Shown here: positions 21,759 to 28,477 of the stretch, one piece after another
How positions within the stretch are numbered: the first letter of the stretch is position 1
Layout: the number at the start of each line of letters is the position of its first letter
From: Acidimicrobiia bacterium
GTDB taxonomy: Bacteria > Actinomycetota > Acidimicrobiia > Acidimicrobiales > AC-14
DNA length: 34,004 nt
Direction: 5' to 3'
Assembly (NCBI GenBank): GCA_023265025.1
Contig: JAHFUP010000058.1
Location: 1-34,004 of the forward strand
Notes under the pieces: generated by a model
Told to the model about the DNA's origin: nothing
The model's database searches: none
Seen by the model: the letters and a program-made list of their open reading frames with translations, nothing else
Program-made: the position numbers and the translations under genes

Positions 21759-22738
21759 GGGTCGGGTTGATCGCCCGCTGCGACAACCGGGGTCTCGGCA
21801 TCCAAACCTGGGAGGTGTGGCGGCATCTGACACCGGCGGTGACCGTGGTAGTGGACCCTGGCGGGACAGAAGCCCGCCAGTACCCGGACAGGTATCCCGA
21901 CGGCATTGTCTGCACTCCCGACCGGATATGTGACCGGCGGATCGTGGACATGTTAGCGACGTGCGACGTCGTGTACACGGCGGAAACCTGGTATGACCGG
22001 TCGCTGCCCGAACGGCTCGCCGCTGCGGGCACTGCCACAGTCCGGCACATCAACCCTGAACTCGACGACGGGGCATGGTCGTCGAGTGTGTGGGCTCCCA
22101 CAGGCTGGCTCACCGACCGGCTTCCTGCTGGGACCCGTGTCGTGCCCATGCCCGCACCCGTTGACCGGTTCCCGACGGTGACCCCACCCACGTCACCGCC
22201 CAGGGTGGTGCATCCGGCGGGGAAACCGGCGTTAGCTGACCGGCAAGGTTCGGAGATTGTGGCGGCTTGCACCCGGCCTCTGCATCGGGCGGGTATCAGC
22301 GTGGACCTTGTCGGGTTCGGTTCCGCCCGTGGTGTCCCGTTCCGGCCTGTGGACGACTGGTGGACCCGTGACCCGGGTGCGGTATGTTCGGTGATACCCC
22401 GACGGTACGGCGGGTTGTGCATGCCCGTTCTCGAAGCGTTGGCCGCGGGTGTGCCCGTAATGATGACGGACTGCCCGCCGAACGCTGACATGTGGCCGAT
22501 CATCCCGTTGGCAGCGTCGCGGGGTCATGATGTGCGGGCGAAAGCGGGTCTGGTGCCGAACTGGGTGGTGGATCCGGGCACGGTCACGTCCACGGTGATG
22601 GTCCTGGCCGCTGACCCGGACCGGCGGGCCCATGAAGCGGACCGGGCCAGGGGTTGGGCGCTGGAACATTCGTGGGAGGTGCTCGCACCCGTGTGGGTCA
22701 GGGAACTGGCCGACGCTGCCGAGACGGGCAGTCGGTGA
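21755..22738 (+). CDS. GT4-family glycosyltransferase
   Basis: 327 residues. The N-terminus GLIARCDNRGLGIQTWEVWR is a Gly-rich donor-side loop. The C-terminal domain has RRYGGLCMPVLEALAAGVPV (about 210-229), the GT4 donor-binding element in which the Glu contacts the nucleotide sugar. The start is a GTG in a GTGA overlap with the previous gene, with GGAGATG upstream. Third transferase in a row in one coupled set, so the enzymes probably build one short glycan. Confidence 0.8.
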   Translation: MRVGLIARCDNRGLGIQTWEVWRHLTPAVTVVVDPGGTEARQYPDRYPDGIVCTPDRICDRRIVDMLATCDVVYTAETWYDRSLPERLAAAGTATVRHINPELDDGAWSSSVWAPTGWLTDRLPAGTRVVPMPAPVDRFPTVTPPTSPPRVVHPAGKPALADRQGSEIVAACTRPLHRAGISVDLVGFGSARGVPFRPVDDWWTRDPGAVCSVIPRRYGGLCMPVLEALAAGVPVMMTDCPPNADMWPIIPLAASRGHDVRAKAGLVPNWVVDPGTVTSTVMVLAADPDRRAHEADRARGWALEHSWEVLAPVWVRELADAAETGSR

Positions 22739-23088
22739 AAGCGAGCGTCGAGCAGATCGGGGCGCTCACCCGTCTGCTCGGGGAGCTCGAAGCGGTCCGG
22801 CGTGGCGTTGACCTGTGGGCGTTGGACCGGGCTGAGGCCGCGGAACTGATCCGGGCCTGCCATTTGGAGCTTGGTGACCTCCGGGTCGCAGACCTGTCGG
22901 GTGGTGGACGGGGACAGTCGGGAAGCCGCCAGTCTGCTCGCCGCCGGATGGTGGGAGCGGCAATCGTCGCTGACCCCGACGATATGAGGCATGGCACCGA
23001 ATACGGTTACAACCACGGGTGCCGGTGCGACCGGTGCCGGGCCGCGAAATCGGAGGCGGGTAAAGCACGACGAACCCGCCACACATAG
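22735..23088 (+). CDS. HGTxxGY-GCRCDRC zinc-motif protein
   Basis: 117 residues. Helical N-terminal 60 residues, a Ser/Gly/Arg-rich linker, then HGTEYGYNHGCRCDRCRAAK (about 85-104). This small Cys/His element is widespread in actinobacterial genomes and phages and is probably zinc-binding and DNA-related. The GTG start overlaps the upstream stop. Role unknown; its presence supports an actinobacterial host. Confidence 0.65.
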   Translation: MKASVEQIGALTRLLGELEAVRRGVDLWALDRAEAAELIRACHLELGDLRVADLSGGGRGQSGSRQSARRRMVGAAIVADPDDMRHGTEYGYNHGCRCDRCRAAKSEAGKARRTRHT

Positions 23089-23107
23089 CACCCCGACCGC
23101 CCACGTG

Positions 23108-23116
23108 TGCTATCTT
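23108..23116 (+). promoter_or_regulatory. Extended -10 before the LexA-like gene
   Basis: TGCTATCTT lies 29 bases before the GTG, ahead of a GAGGAG ribosome site. No good -35 is visible, as expected for extended -10 promoters. Confidence 0.45.
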
Positions 23117-23145
23117 GGGTGGTGTTCCAGTGAGGAGACGGCAGA

Positions 23146-23361
23146 GTGCTGAACGCCCGCGACGAAGCAACACTCACGTTCATCCGCAACTTCTACGCGG
23201 ACAATGACTACTACCCGACCCTCCGTCAGGTGGCAGAGGGCATCGGGTTGAGTCGAGAATCCACACAGAGTGTGCGACTGATCCTCACCCGTCTCGAACG
23301 TGAAGGGTTGATCCGTCGGATTGGCGGGGTGCCGCAGGGTATCCGACTGGTACACCCGTGA
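23146..23361 (+). CDS. LexA-type winged-helix protein
   Basis: A 71-residue stand-alone DNA-binding domain like the LexA N-terminus: RDEATLTFIRNFYADNDYYP, T-LRQVAEGIGLSRESTQSVRL as the recognition helix-turn-helix, then LEREGLIRRIGG as the wing. The LexA protease half is missing. GTG start with GAGGAG upstream and its own extended -10. Placed inside the late region between glycan genes, it may regulate this block locally. Confidence 0.75.
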   Translation: MLNARDEATLTFIRNFYADNDYYPTLRQVAEGIGLSRESTQSVRLILTRLEREGLIRRIGGVPQGIRLVHP

Positions 23362-23377
23362 CCGCGGGACGGTGACC

Positions 23378-24268
23378 GTGACCCGTGTCGGTGTCGTCGC
23401 CGACCTCGAGCATTACCGCCGTCACCTCACCCCGATCGTCGACGGGCTCGCCGTGGCGGGTGTCGAAGTGTTCGACGGTCCCGGCGACATCACCCTCGTC
23501 GCGGGCAGAGCCGACGCCCGGAGAGTGAACGGGCCGGTCATCCTCGTGGAGCATGGTGCCGGGCAACGGTACATGACCGAGCACGGGCAGCTCATAGACG
23601 CGTACGGTGAACCGGCACCCGAACACAACGTGGTCATGTACCTGTCCCCACGGTCCGAAACGGTGGGGACCATGGCCGAAGTGTTACCCAACGCCCGGAT
23701 CGTGGTTGCCGGTGCGCCAGTGCTCGGCACGTTGGGTGCGGTGGGTGCGGGCGACCGGGTGGTGTTCGCGACGCATTGGGCGTCGGGTCTCGCATCGCGG
23801 ATCCCCGAGGCGGGCACGTCGTGGCCGTGGAGTGTCCGCCATGTGCAAGCTCTCACCGCCCGGTATGGCACACGGGTCACTGTTCACGCCCACCCCCGGC
23901 ATGTGGCGAGGGTACGCAACGATGTGGCACGCCGCCGAATCCACGTTGACGTGGAAGCGGACTGGCGGTCCGTGCTGACCCAAGCGCAGATCCTGGTGGT
24001 GGATAATTCGTCGATTATCTGGGAGGCGCAGGCGGTGGGTGTGCCCGTCGTGCTCATCGACCATCCCCTGTGGCGGTCAGACCCGGGCCACGACTTGCGG
24101 TGGGGTCCGGAGGGTCGGCGTTTGCCGCTGGTCCGGCCCGGTGACAATCTGACAGAGATAGTTGACAGAGAGCTGGTGTCACCGACCGCCCCCGTGAACG
24201 TGTACGGGCCGGGCGACCCGGTCGAGGCGCTCGGACTGGCTGTCGCAGCGATCGTCGACCTGTTGTAA
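23378..24268 (+). CDS. CDP-glycerol glycerophosphotransferase-like protein
   Basis: 296 residues resembling the C-terminal catalytic part of CDP-glycerol/ribitol phosphotransferases (TagF/TarF-like) and related GT-B enzymes. VEHGAGQRY near residue 57, HAHPRHV near 170, and LVVDNSSIIWEAQAVGVPVV near 205-224, then LIDHPLWR, match the CDP-binding motifs (HG, HP, D-SS). The family builds teichoic-acid-type polymers. There is no membrane helix. The GTG at 23378 is preferred, with 23372 as alternative. Fourth transfer enzyme of the block. Confidence 0.75.
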   Translation: MTRVGVVADLEHYRRHLTPIVDGLAVAGVEVFDGPGDITLVAGRADARRVNGPVILVEHGAGQRYMTEHGQLIDAYGEPAPEHNVVMYLSPRSETVGTMAEVLPNARIVVAGAPVLGTLGAVGAGDRVVFATHWASGLASRIPEAGTSWPWSVRHVQALTARYGTRVTVHAHPRHVARVRNDVARRRIHVDVEADWRSVLTQAQILVVDNSSIIWEAQAVGVPVVLIDHPLWRSDPGHDLRWGPEGRRLPLVRPGDNLTEIVDRELVSPTAPVNVYGPGDPVEALGLAVAAIVDLL

Positions 24269-24288
24269 GTGGATGCAACCTCGTCGAC

Positions 24289-24297
24289 TGCTATGAT
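24289..24297 (+). promoter_or_regulatory. Extended -10 before the 24306 gene
   Basis: TGCTATGAT ends 8 bases before the ATG at 24306, which has no ribosome site; a leaderless mRNA is likely. Confidence 0.55.
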
Positions 24298-24305
24298 CCG
24301 CTGCG

Positions 24306-25226
24306 ATGACCGTCGCACCGATTTTCGCGACCTCACCGCCCGCCCGGTCGGGATGGCGGCCAAGTTTAGTGGGTGCTGCCCGAGAGTTCGGCACGTATGA
24401 GCCTCCCGACTCTGATGTTGCACGTCGTCTCGGTGGGATCAGCTATCAGCCACCGTCGGACAACACGTGGGTGCGTACCTTCGACCCGTGTGACAGTCCG
24501 GAACTGGTACACAGTCAGGGTGACCCGGCGGCGGTGTGGCTGCCGTGGGGTATCACAGCCCGTGACGACTGTCCCAGCATCGGCAACGACCCGGTAGCCG
24601 CCGCGGGTCGGGTCACTGCCACGCTCCGCAACCAGACCTCACATCTGATCGAGGAGGTGTTGTGGACTGGGCTCCTCGACGTGGGCACTGACATTGAGAC
24701 CATGGCAGCGGCGAACAGTCCCGCCGGGTCGAACCGTCGACTCGCGTCGGATTCGGCGACCCTCATCGACGGGACCGCCGCCCACGGTTTCGTCGACGCG
24801 TTCGGCCACATCCTCGACTGGGTGCCCACAGTGCTGGGCGGTGAAAACGCGTGGATTCATTTGGAGCCACGTCTCCTCCCGTACCTGGCGTTCTACAACC
24901 TGGCGACGCGAACGTCGGCGAGGTCGATCAGCACTGTCCTCGGGGACTATCCGATCGTGGCTGGCACCGGGTACACGGGGTCGGGTCCCGCCAGCCAGGT
25001 CACCGGCACCGGGCAGTCGTGGATCTACGTGACGACCCCCGTCCGTGTGATCGAGGGGCCCATCTTCGAACCGGGCGACCCGGAAGGGTTCTTGGATCGG
25101 AGTCTCAACAGGTTCCGTCCCGTCGCATCACGTATGGTCCTGGCCGACTGGGACCTCGAGGTGCATGGGGCGATAAGGGTTGCCACCCCGGACCCCGGTC
25201 CGACGTGGGCGGCGACAGGAAGCTAA
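24306..25226 (+). CDS. Virion structural protein, unknown
   Basis: 306 residues, mixed alpha/beta with no signal or membrane segment. Conserved-looking blocks are GGISYQPPSDNTWVRTFDPC (about 43-62), GRVTATLRNQTSHLIEEVLW (about 100-119), NAWIHLEPRLLPYLAFYNLA (about 180-199) and VAGTGYTGSGP. It resembles a family seen beside tail genes in actinophage-like contigs that I cannot name. It opens the tail module. Own extended -10; probably leaderless. Confidence 0.65.
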   Translation: MTVAPIFATSPPARSGWRPSLVGAAREFGTYEPPDSDVARRLGGISYQPPSDNTWVRTFDPCDSPELVHSQGDPAAVWLPWGITARDDCPSIGNDPVAAAGRVTATLRNQTSHLIEEVLWTGLLDVGTDIETMAAANSPAGSNRRLASDSATLIDGTAAHGFVDAFGHILDWVPTVLGGENAWIHLEPRLLPYLAFYNLATRTSARSISTVLGDYPIVAGTGYTGSGPASQVTGTGQSWIYVTTPVRVIEGPIFEPGDPEGFLDRSLNRFRPVASRMVLADWDLEVHGAIRVATPDPGPTWAATGS

Positions 25227-25242
25227 CGGAGGAGACGCGACG

Positions 25243-25938
25243 ATGGCGACAAGCCAGCCGAGTTTGGCGGCGGGACGTGGTCTCGTCGCTGCCCGGATCA
25301 CCCTGCTCAACGCGGACGGTTCCCGGAACTGTTCCACCGCCGACACGAGCGCGTACACGATGTGCCCGCAGACAATCACCGTTTCCGAACAGACCGAAGC
25401 GGGAGAGTCTCAGACCATCCGCTGCGGTTCGGGCAGCGTGTACGCCACGTACACGACTGAGGACGCGGTGAACAGCCTCGAACTGACCATGACCCTCGTG
25501 CCAGTCGACATCGAGTTGATCGCCTTGGCGACCGGAGCGACCCCGCTACGGTCCGGCGGGTCGATCATCGGATGGTCGGGCGGGCAGAACACGAACACGA
25601 TCCCCACCGAAGTGCACGCCTGGCAGGAATCGTATGTGGGTGGAGCCCAGTCCGCCGCACCTAACAACTTCTGGCATCACTGCTGGCCGCATGTGAAATG
25701 GCGGTTGTCGCCCGCGAACCTGGAGGAAGGGTTCAACACGATTTCCCTCATCGGGAAAGTGTCGGGGAACCTGAGCCTCGGTAACGGGTCGTTCTTGGAC
25801 ATTCCCGTGGAAGCGTTCGAATCGTCCACCCACTACCACGCCAGGTGGCGGGACAATGACGTGCCGGTCGTCACCGACGCGGCGTACAACAATGGTTTGG
25901 GTGGCGGTTACATACCCACGCCGGCCTGCACGAGCTGA
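25243..25938 (+). CDS. Major tail (tube) protein candidate
   Basis: A 231-residue beta-rich protein. YATYTTEDAVNSLELTMTLV at about 68-87, ELIALATGATP next to it, and SPANLEEGFNTISLIGKVSG near 165-184 are typical of siphovirus tail-tube proteins, including an LxLxLxP strand pattern. GGAGGAG precedes the ATG at 25243. It lies before the connector genes, which is unusual, since tube genes normally follow them. If not the tube, it may be a decoration or tail-completion protein. Confidence 0.65.
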   Translation: MATSQPSLAAGRGLVAARITLLNADGSRNCSTADTSAYTMCPQTITVSEQTEAGESQTIRCGSGSVYATYTTEDAVNSLELTMTLVPVDIELIALATGATPLRSGGSIIGWSGGQNTNTIPTEVHAWQESYVGGAQSAAPNNFWHHCWPHVKWRLSPANLEEGFNTISLIGKVSGNLSLGNGSFLDIPVEAFESSTHYHARWRDNDVPVVTDAAYNNGLGGGYIPTPACTS

Positions 25939-25940
25939 CA

Positions 25941-26630
25941 GTGGACATGCCATGTGACGTGTGGGTCACGTCGGCGGACGTCGCGGCGTGTGGTGTCGAC
26001 CCGGCCCTGTACGACGCTGCCCTGGTCACTGATGTGCTCGCCGCCGCGTCCGCGTGGACGTTCCGCATGTCGGGGCAACGGTGGACGGGGGTGTGCACGT
26101 CAACGGAACGGCCATGCGGGTGTTCGTGTCGCTGCGACCAGGTGTGCCGCTGCGACAGTCTGTGCCAGTGTCAGACCGCGGACACGGTCGCTCTCACTTA
26201 CGGGCCGGTGGTGGGCACCCCGACAGTCACCATTGACGGCGCCCCGTTCAGCATGTTCGCGGTGATCGCCCCGAACATGCTGGCCCGCACCGACGGGCAC
26301 CGCTGGCCGTCCTGCCAGGTGTATGAGCAGGGCCCGTCGGAGGGGTGGATAGTCACATATGATCATGGTGTCGTACCCCCAGTGTTGGCGGTGATGGCCG
26401 CTGCGGAGGTGGCGTCGGAGATGCTGCGGGCGTGTGCCGGTGACGTGTGCGCGTTGCCGGCGGGTACGGTGGCGGTCACCCGGCGGGGAGTGTCCATCGA
26501 CTTGGACTCGGACAAGGCGGCGGCAGCGTTACCGCGGGTGGCGATGCTTCTCGGGTCGTATCCGCCTCGTCGGAGCCCACCCGTGGTGCGGGACGGTTCG
26601 CGGGGTCTCATCACGTCGGGTCCGGTGTGA
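25941..26630 (+). CDS. Head-tail connector with Cys-rich insert
   Basis: 229 residues, gp6/adaptor-like: helices at 10-50 (VDPALYDAALVTDVLAAASAW) and 140-170, and a C-terminal DKAAAALPRVAMLLGSY region that would contact the portal. A Cys-rich insert at about residues 58-78 packs nine Cys with the spacing CGCSCRCDQVCRCDSLCQCQ. GTG 25941 or ATG 25947 can be the start; GTG has a GAG at suitable distance. Part of the connector set with the next two genes. Confidence 0.7.
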   Translation: MDMPCDVWVTSADVAACGVDPALYDAALVTDVLAAASAWTFRMSGQRWTGVCTSTERPCGCSCRCDQVCRCDSLCQCQTADTVALTYGPVVGTPTVTIDGAPFSMFAVIAPNMLARTDGHRWPSCQVYEQGPSEGWIVTYDHGVVPPVLAVMAAAEVASEMLRACAGDVCALPAGTVAVTRRGVSIDLDSDKAAAALPRVAMLLGSYPPRRSPPVVRDGSRGLITSGPV

Positions 26631-27017
26631 ATGGCGTCCCTCGACCCGCTCCGCGAACGTATTAGGGGTCGGGCCCGTGTCGCGGTGGGCCGGGTTGCGG
26701 GTCCGTTGGAAACGGAGCTGCGTCGCACGTCGCCACGCCGGACCGGACGCATGGCCAGTCAGACCCGGGTGACACCGGCGGGCCCGTACCGGCTGCGGGT
26801 GACAGTGAACACCCCGTACGCGTCGTATGTGCGGTCGGGCACGGCACCGCATGTGATCCGCCCGGTCCGGGGTAAAGCCCTCACGTTCATATGGCATGGC
26901 CGCCGAGTGTTCTTCTCGAGGGTGCGGCATCCGGGGACGCTCGCCCGGCCGTGGCTGGCGTTGGCGTTCGACCGGTTCGGGCGGATGGTCGCGGACGAGT
27001 TGCGGAGGCTGCCATGA
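26631..27017 (+). CDS. HK97 gp10-like connector/tail protein
   Basis: A 128-residue HK97 gp10-type protein. RRTSPRRTGRMASQ near 32-45, then TVNTPYASYVRSGTAPHVI near 58-76, then RHPGTLARPWL is the family pattern (Pxx-T/xG...PYAxxxExGT). It helps join head and tail. Starts directly after the preceding stop and overlaps the next gene by 4 bases. Confidence 0.8.
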   Translation: MASLDPLRERIRGRARVAVGRVAGPLETELRRTSPRRTGRMASQTRVTPAGPYRLRVTVNTPYASYVRSGTAPHVIRPVRGKALTFIWHGRRVFFSRVRHPGTLARPWLALAFDRFGRMVADELRRLP

Positions 27018-27511
27018 CCGTGGCCGCCACAACGTTGCTGACAGCGGCCACCGGGCTCGCTGATGTCCTGTCGGACGCTGCGGTCGCGTACGGGTGGACA
27101 CCGTCACAGGTGTGTGTGACACCGGTCGAACCGGGGTTCGGCTGCGACGAAATCCATGTGTGGTTCGGGGGGATCCGCCCGGATACTGTGCGTGGAGCTC
27201 CGGACTGTGAAGTGGCGTCGATTGTGGAACTGTCGTGGGCGGTGTCGCATTGCATTGGCGCTGACCGGGTCGAGTCGTGTGCCTGGTGGGGTGAAGCGGG
27301 TCGGACTGATGAGGCGCTGGCACGGTTGTGGGTGGTGTGGGGTGGCCTGGTGGTGGCGCAGACGTCAGGGGTGTTGTGCACGGCGTTGGGTGCCCGGTCG
27401 TGCCGGGACGTGTCGTTGGGGCCTGTCGGCAGGTTCGAGTCGGGCGACTTGGCCGTGTATTCGGGCACAGTGTCCGTCCGGTTGGACGTCACCACGGTTG
27501 GGGGTTCCTAA
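27014..27511 (+). CDS. Putative tail terminator/completion protein
   Basis: A 165-residue protein with no motif I can name. Placement after the gp10-like gene and before the tail chaperones is where the tail terminator (gpU-like) is normally encoded. Mixed alpha/beta with several Cys. ATG at 27014 in ATGA overlap with the gp10-like gene. The role rests on gene order only. Confidence 0.55.
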   Translation: MTVAATTLLTAATGLADVLSDAAVAYGWTPSQVCVTPVEPGFGCDEIHVWFGGIRPDTVRGAPDCEVASIVELSWAVSHCIGADRVESCAWWGEAGRTDEALARLWVVWGGLVVAQTSGVLCTALGARSCRDVSLGPVGRFESGDLAVYSGTVSVRLDVTTVGGS

Positions 27512-27533
27512 CCCGCCCGGGCTTGCCCGCCGG

Positions 27534-27542
27534 TGCTATCCT
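27534..27542 (+). promoter_or_regulatory. Extended -10, leader copy A
   Basis: TGCTATCCT inside a 22-base stretch (27523-27544) that recurs exactly at 27771-27792. GGAGG lies between it and the ATG at 27549. Confidence 0.5.
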
Positions 27543-27548
27543 GGAGGT

Positions 27549-27764
27549 ATGCTCCTGAGGCTACAAGATCGACTCACACTCCGAGACCACGGGCTCTCAG
27601 TTCGGAAGGAGCGTTTCCTCAAAGGTGGAAAAGCCCTCGGACTATGGACGCTCACAGATGATGAGGGAGCGTATCTCCTGATCGGAGACCAGGGGTGCGC
27701 CGCTCCCACACAGTGGGAAGCGGTCGCCGAGGCTCTCTCCCGCATCGAACGGGGAGACTACTGA
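27549..27764 (+). CDS. Small hypothetical protein
   Basis: A 71-residue protein. Residues 1-52 look beta-like (VRKERFLKGGKALGLWTLTD), with a helical end. It is a single short gene between the tail terminator candidate and the tail chaperones, preceded by leader copy A and GGAGG. No family recognised. Its duplicated leader suggests co-regulation with the chaperone gene. Confidence 0.5.
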   Translation: MLLRLQDRLTLRDHGLSVRKERFLKGGKALGLWTLTDDEGAYLLIGDQGCAAPTQWEAVAEALSRIERGDY

Positions 27765-27781
27765 CCGCGGTTGCCCGCCGG

Positions 27782-27790
27782 TGCTATCCT
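27782..27790 (+). promoter_or_regulatory. Extended -10, leader copy B
   Basis: TGCTATCCT in the second copy of the leader (27771-27792), followed by GGGGGG and the ATG at 27798. Confidence 0.5.
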
Positions 27791-27797
27791 GGGGGGT

Positions 27798-28208
27798 ATG
27801 GATGAGACGCATGGGATCACTTTGCACCCTGACGGGTCGGCGACGGTGGAAGGGGTACGGTTGCGGGCCCCTTCGCTCAGTGAGTACGGTGACGTGATCG
27901 ACGCGTTCGAACGTGCCCGGCTGCGGATCGTTGAGCTCGGGGAACAAGCCGACCAGTATCGGGCGGACGCGGTGGTGCCTGGCGCGGATCGTGTCGGACT
28001 GGTTGGTGAAGCGGTACGGGTGGAACGGGAACGACGGGAAACGTTCGCGCGGCTGGTCGCAGAAGTGCTTCGCCCTCTCACCGGTGACCCGGACGCATGG
28101 TCGGGGGGGCTGCCAGCGTGGATGGGACGTCCCGACGGTCTTCTCCTCCTCCTCAACCATTGGGAGACGGTCCCTTTCCGTGGCTCGGAGCAGATAGTCG
28201 GCGGCTGA
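27798..28208 (+). CDS. Tail assembly chaperone, upstream frame
   Basis: A 136-residue protein, the gpG-like half of the tail chaperone pair that holds the tape measure during tube assembly. The sequence is beta-like at the start (DETHGITLHPDGSATVEGVR) and helical from 40 to 95, ending LPAWMGRPDG...NHWETVPF. The downstream frame is offset by -1, and two in-phase slippery heptamers occur before the stop. Leader copy B precedes it. Confidence 0.75.
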   Translation: MDETHGITLHPDGSATVEGVRLRAPSLSEYGDVIDAFERARLRIVELGEQADQYRADAVVPGADRVGLVGEAVRVERERRETFARLVAEVLRPLTGDPDAWSGGLPAWMGRPDGLLLLLNHWETVPFRGSEQIVGG

Positions 28209-28477
28209 CTCCTGGAGCCACGTCAACTGACCGCTGGCAGCAACTGACCGGCCCGAAAATCCTTCTCGGTGGGGGCCTGCGGATTCGAGCGTCGATTTAC
28301 CGGGCGTTGCCGATGCACGCCCCCACTGTCCTGGACGGGTTGACGTTGTGGCAGGTGGGGGTGTTGCTGGGCCATCACGTCGCTGGGCCAAGCGAAGCCG
28401 ACGAGGCGGAGGCAGCCGATATTATGGAGGCGCGGGCCCGCCGGGTCTTGGAAGTGGAGGAGCGGCGTCGTGGCTGA
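27798..28477 (+). CDS. Tail chaperone frameshift product (gpG-GT type)
   Basis: Predicted 226-residue fusion made by -1 slippage near the end of the upstream frame. Candidates are C CCT TTC (28172-28178), which keeps more of the plausible upstream sequence, and G GGG GGG (28103-28109). The -1 frame continues open to 28477, with a helical, charged end (AADIMEARARRVLEVEERRRG) and no ribosome site of its own. It ends 8 bases into the tape measure gene. Confidence 0.65.
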
